DNA of 35,346 nt from Peptococcaceae bacterium (GTDB lineage Bacteria; Bacillota; Peptococcia; Peptococcales; Peptococcaceae): assembly GCA_030524315.1 (NCBI GenBank), contig JAUNGU010000017.1, positions 1 to 35,346 on the forward strand, given 5' to 3'. The translations under genes and the position numbers were made by a program. Positions 30,670-35,346 of this stretch are shown piece by piece; within the stretch, counting starts at the first letter, position 1, and each line of letters starts with the position of its first letter. The notes beneath the pieces are model-generated. The model made no database searches. It saw nothing but the letters and a program-made list of their open reading frames with translations, and was not told where the DNA came from.

Positions 30670-32567
30670 GCCAAGCAAAAAAATCCAGCGCCATCAGCGG
30701 CGCCACCCTCAAACGCCTCTTTAATTATTTCGGCGTCTACCGGCCGCTGCTCATTATCGTCGTGCTCTTTGTCATGCTCTCGGCGGTGGCATCGGCGGCC
30801 TCGTCCCTGTTTCTGCGATCCCTCATTGACGACAACATCATGCCCCTGGTCGGCGTGGCCAATCCCGATTTTAGCGGCTTGGCAGAGGCGATTTTGCGCA
30901 TGTGCATGATTCTCGCAGGTGGGGCGTGCTCGACCCTCATCTATGGCTGGATCATGGCCTACGTCGCCCAGCGCACGATGGAGCTCTTGCGCGATGAGAT
31001 GTTTGAAAAAATGCAGCGGCTGCCGATTCGCTACTTCGACACCAACGAATATGGCGACATCATGAGCCTCTACACCAACGACGTCGACACCCTGCGTCAG
31101 ATGATGGCCCAGACCTTCACGGCGGCGGTGAGCTCGGTGTTCACCCTCGTCACCGTCTTTGTCTCGATGCTCACTGTGAGCGTCTGGCTGACGGTGCTGA
31201 TGGTCCTCGGCATTTTCTGCGTCATCGCCATCACCCGCGCCATTCTCAAAATCAGCGGCCCCTATTTTGTCCAGCAGCAGCAAACCCTCGCCGCCCTCGA
31301 CGGCTACGTCGAGGAAATGATCAACGGCCTCAAGGTCGTCAAGGTCTTCTGCCACGAGCAAGAGGCCAAGGCCACCATGAACGCCCGCAACGCTGCCTGG
31401 GTGGAGGCGGCGCGGCTGGCCAACGGCCACTCCATGGCGATGATGCCAATCGTCAACGGCATGGGCTATCTCCAGTACATTGTCGTCGCCGTCGTCGGTG
31501 CCTACATGGCCATCGCCGGCGTCACCAACCTGAGCTTGTCGGGCACCGGCACCATGACCGTCGGCATGATCGCAAGCTTTTTGACCCTGTCGCGCAATTT
31601 CACCATGCCGATCACCCAGATCTCTAGCCAGATGAACGCCATCGTCACGGCCATGGCCGGGGCAGTGCGCATTTTCGACATGCTCGACGAGCCAGAGGAA
31701 GAGGACGACGGCGATGTGGTCCTCGTCAACGCCCGCGAAAATGCCGACGGCAGCCTCGCCGAATGCACCGAGCGCACCGGCATCTGGGCCTGGAAGCACA
31801 CCGACGCCGACGGCAGCGTCCACTACCAGCGCCAGCGCGGCGATGTCGTCATGGAGCATGTGGATTTTTCCTATCAGCCGGACAAGCCCGTCCTCCACGA
31901 CATCAGCCTTTACGCCAAGCCGGGGCAGAAGGTCGCCTTCGTCGGTGCCACCGGCGCTGGCAAGACGACCATCACCAATCTCCTCAACCGTTTCTACGAT
32001 ATTGATGACGGCGCCATTCGCTACGACGGCATCAACATCGGCCGCATTCGCAAGGACGATTTGCGTCGTTCGCTTGGCATCGTCCTCCAGGATGTCAACC
32101 TTTTCACCGCCAGCGTCATGGACAACATTCGCTACGGCAATCCCGAGGCGACCGACGACGATTGCATCCGCGCCGCGCGTCTGGCCAACGCCGACGGCTT
32201 CATTCGCATGCTGCCCGAGGGCTACGACACGATTCTCTCGGGCGACGGCGCCGGACTCTCCCAGGGCCAGCGCCAGCTGCTCTCGATTGCCCGCGCCGCC
32301 GTCAGCAATCCGCCGGTGATGATCCTCGATGAGGCTACTTCCTCCATCGACACCCGCACCGAGGCCCTCGTTCAGGACGGCATGGATAAGCTCATGGCAG
32401 GGCGCACCGTTTTCGTCATCGCCCACCGCCTATCCACCATCCAGAATGCCGACGTCGTCATGGTCCTCGACCACGGCCGCATCATCGAGCGTGGCAACCA
32501 CGACGAGCTCATGGCCCAGCGCGGTACCTACTACCAGCTCTACACCGGCGCCTTCGAATTGGAATAA
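30666..32567 (+). CDS. heterodimeric ABC exporter, catalytic subunit
   Basis: This 633-aa partner has canonical Walker A GATGAGKTT near residue 428, Walker B MILDEATSSID with the catalytic Glu, and IAHRLST with the switch His. Its signature is LSQGQRQLL, the degenerate form found in the catalytic subunits of TM288/BmrD-like pairs. The motifs therefore complement those of the upstream subunit, leaving one active ATP site. A polar insert of about 45 residues (from VNARENADGSLAECTERTG) lies between the membrane and ATPase domains. The pair is probably a multidrug or lipid-like substrate exporter. Confidence 0.94.
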   Translation: MSQAKKSSAISGATLKRLFNYFGVYRPLLIIVVLFVMLSAVASAASSLFLRSLIDDNIMPLVGVANPDFSGLAEAILRMCMILAGGACSTLIYGWIMAYVAQRTMELLRDEMFEKMQRLPIRYFDTNEYGDIMSLYTNDVDTLRQMMAQTFTAAVSSVFTLVTVFVSMLTVSVWLTVLMVLGIFCVIAITRAILKISGPYFVQQQQTLAALDGYVEEMINGLKVVKVFCHEQEAKATMNARNAAWVEAARLANGHSMAMMPIVNGMGYLQYIVVAVVGAYMAIAGVTNLSLSGTGTMTVGMIASFLTLSRNFTMPITQISSQMNAIVTAMAGAVRIFDMLDEPEEEDDGDVVLVNARENADGSLAECTERTGIWAWKHTDADGSVHYQRQRGDVVMEHVDFSYQPDKPVLHDISLYAKPGQKVAFVGATGAGKTTITNLLNRFYDIDDGAIRYDGINIGRIRKDDLRRSLGIVLQDVNLFTASVMDNIRYGNPEATDDDCIRAARLANADGFIRMLPEGYDTILSGDGAGLSQGQRQLLSIARAAVSNPPVMILDEATSSIDTRTEALVQDGMDKLMAGRTVFVIAHRLSTIQNADVVMVLDHGRIIERGNHDELMAQRGTYYQLYTGAFELE

Positions 32568-32576
32568 GTTTTCTCA

Positions 32577-32606
32577 CCGCTGACGCGACACCGTCAGCGG
32601 TTTTTT
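32577..32606 (+). terminator. intrinsic terminator of the ABC exporter operon
   Basis: CCGCTGACG (32577-32585) pairs perfectly with CGTCAGCGG (32592-32600), followed by six T. Confidence 0.95.
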
Positions 32607-32612
32607 GTTAGC

Positions 32613-32630
32613 GGCGCAAAATTTTTCGCC
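32613..32630. repeat. AT-core palindromic motif, copy 4
   Basis: GGCGCAAAATTTTTCGCC is the most symmetric copy, ending nine bases before the TTGACA box of the MarR promoter. Confidence 0.7.
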
Positions 32631-32639
32631 GAGGGCCCC

Positions 32640-32668
32640 TTGACATTGCTACTATGTAGTAGTAAATT
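32640..32668 (+). promoter_or_regulatory. MarR promoter with operator in the spacer
   Basis: TTGACA (32640-32645) and TAAATT (32663-32668) are 17 bp apart. The spacer holds the perfect inverted repeat CTACTA-TG-TAGTAG (32649-32662), extendable to TTGCTACTA/TAGTAGTAA with one mismatch. A MarR dimer bound there would block RNA polymerase directly. Confidence 0.88.
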
Positions 32669-32729
32669 AAGACCGTGGAAAAATTCTAGTGAATTGGTAG
32701 GAAACCCATGTCGGAGAAATGAGGAAATT

Positions 32730-33188
32730 ATGGCCAACGAGGACGTTGCAAAAATTTTAGAGGAATACGCCCTGCCGCTGCACGCGATGATCGTCTTTCG
32801 CCGTGCCGAGCGCACGATTCGCAGCCAGGAGGACACAGCCATCAAGGCCCATGGCCTGACGCCGGGGCAGTTCGGCGTCCTCGATGTGCTCTATAGCAAG
32901 GGGCCGATGCGCGTCTGCGCCCTCGTTGAGCGCATGCTCGCCACCCCGGGCAACATGACCGTCATCATTCGCAACATGGAACGCGACGGCTACATTACCC
33001 GCAGCCCCGACCCGGACGACAAACGCGCCAGCCGCATTGCCCTCACCGACAAGGGCCGCGCCATCATCGAAGAGACGTTGCCGGACCACGCTCGCCATGT
33101 GGCGCAGATCTTCCAGGTCCTGTCCAAGGAGGATCAGCGCGCGCTCATCCGCATACTCCGCCAATTCAAAAATCTCAAAGACATCTAG
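32730..33188 (+). CDS. MarR-family repressor
   Basis: This 152-aa winged-helix regulator has the MarR layout: a dimerisation helix, then LTPGQFGVLDVLYSKGPMRV, the recognition region LVERMLATPGNMTVIIRNME, and the wing DGYITRSPDPDDKRASRIALT with its conserved D(x)R. I chose ATG 32730, preceded by GAGG; a reading frame opening at 32640 runs through the promoter. It lies 12 bp before a flavin reductase gene in one operon. The palindrome in the promoter is the likely autoregulatory site. MarR regulators paired with flavin reductases commonly respond to quinones, phenolics or oxidants. Confidence 0.93.
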   Translation: MANEDVAKILEEYALPLHAMIVFRRAERTIRSQEDTAIKAHGLTPGQFGVLDVLYSKGPMRVCALVERMLATPGNMTVIIRNMERDGYITRSPDPDDKRASRIALTDKGRAIIEETLPDHARHVAQIFQVLSKEDQRALIRILRQFKNLKDI

Positions 33189-33200
33189 GAGGACAATATA

Positions 33201-33758
33201 ATGAAGAAACAAATCTTGATGATCGTCGGCTCTACCCGCAAGGATTCTTTTAACCAGCAGCTCGCAGACAAAATTGTCGTCCAAATCGCAGACGCCGCAG
33301 ACGTCACCTTCCTCGATTACAGCGACGTGCCATTTATGAACCAGGACATCGAATTCCCGGCACCGGAGGCCGTCGCCCGCGTGCGCGACGCCGTTCAGGC
33401 TGCCGATGGGCTCTGGATCGTCAGCCCGGAATACAACTTTAGCTATCCAGCTGTCGTCAAAAACCTCCTCGACTGGCTCTCCCGTCCCCTCGTCGCAGGC
33501 GATTACTCCTCCGGCACCGCCATCCTCGGCAAGAAGGTCACCGTCAGCGGCGCCGCCGGCAAATCTGCCGCCGCTGGCTGTCGCAAAAAGCTCGGCGAGC
33601 TCCTCATCGCCATCAAGGCCGACCAGATGACCACCCCGGAAACCGGCATCGCCTTGGGCATGGACGCCTTCGCAACGAACACCCTCACCCTCACAGCAGA
33701 TAACGAAAAATCCATTGCCGACCAAATCGCCGCCTTCCTCAAATTCATCGGCGCGTAA
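33201..33758 (+). CDS. NADPH-dependent FMN reductase-like flavoprotein
   Basis: This 185-aa protein has a flavodoxin-like fold. GSTRKDSFNQQLA (10-22) is the FMN phosphate loop, SPEYNFSYPAVVKNLLDWLSR near 75-95 is the family signature, and the GKKVTVSGAAGKSA segment follows. Members reduce FMN, quinones, azo dyes or chromate with NAD(P)H. An AGGAGG site precedes the ATG. Being the second gene of the MarR operon suggests induction by an electrophile or quinone that it detoxifies; this is inference. Confidence 0.9.
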   Translation: MKKQILMIVGSTRKDSFNQQLADKIVVQIADAADVTFLDYSDVPFMNQDIEFPAPEAVARVRDAVQAADGLWIVSPEYNFSYPAVVKNLLDWLSRPLVAGDYSSGTAILGKKVTVSGAAGKSAAAGCRKKLGELLIAIKADQMTTPETGIALGMDAFATNTLTLTADNEKSIADQIAAFLKFIGA

Positions 33759-33760
33759 AC

Positions 33761-33805
33761 AAACGAGGCCCCATTCTTCCGCGAGAAGAATGGGGCCTCG
33801 TTTTT
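33761..33805. terminator. strong terminator of the MarR operon
   Basis: A 15-bp perfect stem begins GAGGCCCCATTCTTC (33765-33779), has a CGCGA-type loop, and ends at 33798 before GTTTTTATTTT. The AAACAAAC on the left gives a weaker signal for the convergent sigma/anti-sigma operon. Confidence 0.93.
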
Positions 33806-34415
33806 ATTTTCCGCCGGCGTTAAAGGATGCCGGGTCGGGATACTTGTCCTTGCTGGTGGCGTAGCCTTGGCCGCGTTTGACGGTCATGTAGAGGGTGTCA
33901 TCGCCGTCCTTGAGCTGGATGTAGGCGACGCCATCGCTGTTGAATCTGTCGGTGATGTCAAGGGTCTGATCCTTGTAGTAGACGGTCACGGTGCCATCGG
34001 CGTTGTCCGAGACCTCCGGCTGATTGAGCTGATCCTCGATGATGTCTTCGGCGCTGGCTGGCTGGGTGGAGCCATCTGGGGCGATGGTCACGCCGCCGCC
34101 GACGGCCTTGGTGGTGGTGCTGCCGTCCTCGTCCTTGGCGGTTACCGTGTAGCCGCCATCCTCGTTGACCTCAAGGGTGGCAGTCGTCTGATCCCCGTGC
34201 ATCCAGATTTGCACCGTGCGCTGGATGTTGCCTAGATTGGTGGCGTAGGCCGTGCCGCTGCCGCCGACCACCAGGATGCAAATCACTGCCGCTGCGGCGG
34301 CGCGCTTCATGCGTGCGGTCCTTTTCTTTTCTACCATAAGCTGTACCTCCTCGATACTCGTCTCAGAAGGTGCTAAGGCAGAACAGGCTTTTTTGTACTT
34401 GTCGCTATTCGTCAT
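33804..34415 (-). CDS. putative anti-sigma factor, single-pass membrane protein
   Basis: This 203-aa protein has a cytoplasmic N-terminus of about 37 residues, one transmembrane helix (AAAAAVICILVVGGSGTAYA, about 39-58) and an outer domain of about 145 residues rich in D, G, T and V (repeated short strands such as GGYTVTAKDEDGS). I do not recognise the outer domain. Its start overlaps the sigma gene by 11 bp and follows GGAGG, the usual sigma/anti-sigma layout. It probably binds the sigma factor through its N-terminus and senses a signal outside the membrane. Confidence 0.78.
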   Translation of the reverse strand: MTNSDKYKKACSALAPSETSIEEVQLMVEKKRTARMKRAAAAAVICILVVGGSGTAYATNLGNIQRTVQIWMHGDQTTATLEVNEDGGYTVTAKDEDGSTTTKAVGGGVTIAPDGSTQPASAEDIIEDQLNQPEVSDNADGTVTVYYKDQTLDITDRFNSDGVAYIQLKDGDDTLYMTVKRGQGYATSKDKYPDPASFNAGGK

Positions 34416-34887
34416 CTTCCCAAGCCTCCTTCAAAGATTGTCTCAGCATGTTCCTGCCACGGGAAAGCCGTGTCTTCACATTACTCTCAGAAAGCTTCAA
34501 AATCTGCGCAATCTCACGCACCGCATAATCCTCATAATAGAAGAGATGAATCACCACGCGATACTTCTCCGGCAGCGCCATCACTGCCTCAAATAGAGAG
34601 CGGTCATCCTCATCTGCAAAAGAGAGGGCGAGAATCTCCTCCTCGAGGCTGCACTTGTTTCTGCGCCAGAAGCTGCGGCTGATGTTCTTGGCGCGATTGA
34701 TCGCCACGCGCAAGAGCCAGGCGTGAATATGCGTCTCGCTTTCAAATTCCTTCTTACTCATGTAATACTGGACGAACGCCTCCTGCACCGCATCCTCCGC
34801 ATCCATGCGATTGCCGCACATGCTGAAGGCTGCGCGGTACAAGCTGTCCTGCTCGCGCTCGACCAGCGTCTGTAATGGTAATCTCAT
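34405..34887 (-). CDS. ECF-type RNA polymerase sigma factor
   Basis: This 160-aa sigma factor has only regions 2 and 4. Region 2 runs from LYRAAFSMCGNRMDAEDAVQEAF to HIHAWLLRVAINRAKN, and region 4 from LPEKYRVVIHLFYYEDYAV through EIAQILKLSESNVKTRLSRGR, containing the -35 binding helix-turn-helix. I chose ATG 34887 because GAAGGA precedes it; a GTG at 34923 is too close to the likely transcription start. It is co-transcribed with its probable anti-sigma. A non-consensus promoter upstream suggests autoregulation. Confidence 0.93.
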   Translation of the reverse strand: MRLPLQTLVEREQDSLYRAAFSMCGNRMDAEDAVQEAFVQYYMSKKEFESETHIHAWLLRVAINRAKNISRSFWRRNKCSLEEEILALSFADEDDRSLFEAVMALPEKYRVVIHLFYYEDYAVREIAQILKLSESNVKTRLSRGRNMLRQSLKEAWEDDE

Positions 34888-34926
34888 GCCTATGTCCTTC
34901 ACTTTCTTGTAAGGGTCCCTCACCTA

Positions 34927-34956
34927 GAATACAAATGAGGCGCCAAAAAGGTGACA
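34927..34956 (-). promoter_or_regulatory. candidate ECF-type autoregulatory promoter
   Basis: On the minus strand TGTCACC (34950-34956) is followed 17 bp later by GTATTC (34927-34932). It lacks sigma-A boxes and has the shape of an ECF promoter, with the start near 34920, about 33 nt before the sigma start codon. The match is by shape only. Confidence 0.5.
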
Positions 34957-34975
34957 CGAATTTCAAAAAGCGCAC

Positions 34976-35130
34976 AAAAAAACCGGCGGCTGGAGAGTGG
35001 CCACCGGTTTTCCATTTCGGCTTGACGTTTCAGCGCTGTGAAAAAAGGATAAAAAACACAATCGCTGAAGTGATAGTCCGTCGACAGCTGAGGCAATGAA
35101 AAAAAGGAGATAAAAAGGAACCTCAACTGT
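34976..35130 (-). ncRNA. candidate structured small RNA with CU-rich loops
   Basis: About 155 nt form three consecutive hairpins after an extended -10 promoter. Hairpin 1 begins at the predicted first base: ACAGTTGAGG (35121-35130) pairs with CCTCAGCTGT (35084-35093), with one wobble and a 27-nt pyrimidine loop containing TATCTCCTTTTTTT. Hairpin 2 pairs TTCAGCG-TGTG with CACA-CGCTGAA (35057-35069 with 35029-35040) and has the loop TTTTTTATCCTTTTTT. Hairpin 3 (about 34981-35009) pairs AACCGGTGGC with GCCGCCGGTT, loop CACTCTCCA, then a T run, making the terminator. All three loops carry TCTCC or ATCC, complementary to AAGGAG-type ribosome binding sites. The layout resembles Gram-positive sRNAs with repeated CU-rich loops. 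No convincing ORF lies within it. Confidence 0.68.
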
Positions 35131-35136
35131 GCCCTT

Positions 35137-35145
35137 ATTATAGCA
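35137..35145 (-). promoter_or_regulatory. extended -10 promoter of the second small RNA
   Basis: On the minus strand TGCTATAAT gives a perfect -10 box (35137-35142) with TGn. The best -35 candidate, GACAAC, is weak. The predicted start at 35130 matches the foot of hairpin 1. Confidence 0.65.
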
Positions 35146-35270
35146 CGCCACTAGGGAAAAGTTGTCGGGAAAAAGTGATGATTTTATCAAAGCGACATAA
35201 AGAACGAATCCGCGCAAAAATCATTGGTGCAAGCCTGCGCGAGTAGAAAAAATTTCCGCTCGCAAGCCGC

Positions 35271-35307
35271 CAGCGAAAAATTATCGTAAGACAGAAATTT
35301 TTCGCTG
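35271..35307. repeat. AT-core motif, copy 5, as a long inverted repeat
   Basis: CAGCGAAAAATT (35271-35282) and AATTTTTCGCTG (35296-35307) are perfect 12-bp inverted arms. The right arm ends eight bases before a -35 box, the same relation as copies 1 and 4. Apart from this and the GAAAAAATTTCCGCTC string at 35246-35261, I see nothing else in 35146-35315. Confidence 0.7.
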
Positions 35308-35315
35308 AAAACCCC

Positions 35316-35344
35316 TTGACGAGAAGCCGCCAGGTGCGTATAAT
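35316..35344 (+). promoter_or_regulatory. sigma-A promoter reading out of the window
   Basis: TTGACG (35316-35321) and a perfect TATAAT (35339-35344) are 17 bp apart. The gene it serves lies beyond the right edge. Confidence 0.88.
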
Positions 35345-35346
35345 AA

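Noticed and set aside
34963-35217. An 84-codon minus-strand frame over the second small RNA
   Set aside because: It starts upstream of the promoter and crosses the terminator stem. Its composition is low in complexity, and no ribosome binding site is seen.
1-35346. CRISPR arrays, prophage, insertion sequences or integrative elements
   Set aside because: No spaced direct repeats, transposase, integrase or attachment-site duplication was seen. The tRNA-Leu has no duplicated 3' end nearby.

Overview
The window is about 35 kb of gene-dense bacterial chromosome with high G+C coding sequence and AT-rich intergenic gaps. Consensus sigma-A promoters, strong AAGGAGG-type ribosome binding sites, frequent ATGA overlaps, RNase M5, a YtrA-type GntR/ABC operon, a tRNA without an encoded CCA end, and a SCIFF (six-cysteine) ranthipeptide precursor point to the Firmicutes (Bacillota), most likely a high-GC member of class Clostridia. 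The species cannot be told from sequence alone. No prophage, insertion sequence, integrase or CRISPR array is visible.

Layout. 1-4264 (+): the tail of an unknown gene and its terminator, then a GntR-ATPase-permease operon and a VanZ-like gene. 4436-7537 (+): a monocistronic 77-aa duplicated acidic protein, then a fused MacB-like ATPase/permease. 7638-8981 (-): brnQ. 16315 down to 9221 (-): a tightly packed housekeeping block rnmV-ksgA-pgm-pgi-dnaX-ybaB-recR, then tRNA-Leu(CAG) with its own promoter inside the recR stop. 16398-16567 (-): a structured RNA with promoter and terminator, divergent from ilvA (16751, +). 18017-24139 (-): an M20 peptidase, a TetR gene with its operator driving a pair of ABC exporters, and a GNAT gene. 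24232-26126 (-): a two-domain PPK2 polyphosphate phosphotransferase translationally coupled to a protein with a poly-lysine tail. 26299-28041 (-): an MFS exporter and the SCIFF precursor. 28214-33758 (+): a GNAT gene, a heterodimeric ABC exporter behind an attenuator-like leader, and a MarR-FMN reductase operon with an operator inside its promoter. 33804-34887 (-): an ECF sigma/anti-sigma pair. 34976-35130 (-): a second structured RNA. The window ends in a strong promoter reading rightward.

How it works together. Much of the accessory content is small-molecule or peptide export with local one-component control (GntR, TetR, MarR), each with a recognisable inverted repeat at its promoter. ilvA, brnQ and the Leu tRNA all touch branched-chain amino acid metabolism. 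The most interesting parts are outside classical genes: (i) a PPK2 gene fused by ATGA to a lysine-tail protein, a plausible polyphosphate partner; (ii) two free-standing structured RNAs with C- or CU-rich loops that look like anti-Shine-Dalgarno regulators, one with a perfect 8-nt match to the adjacent ilvA ribosome binding site; (iii) a repeated palindromic motif, GGCG-A/T-core-CGCC, placed upstream of several promoters; (iv) a SCIFF precursor with no maturase beside it. Functions are inferred from sequence features and family knowledge only.
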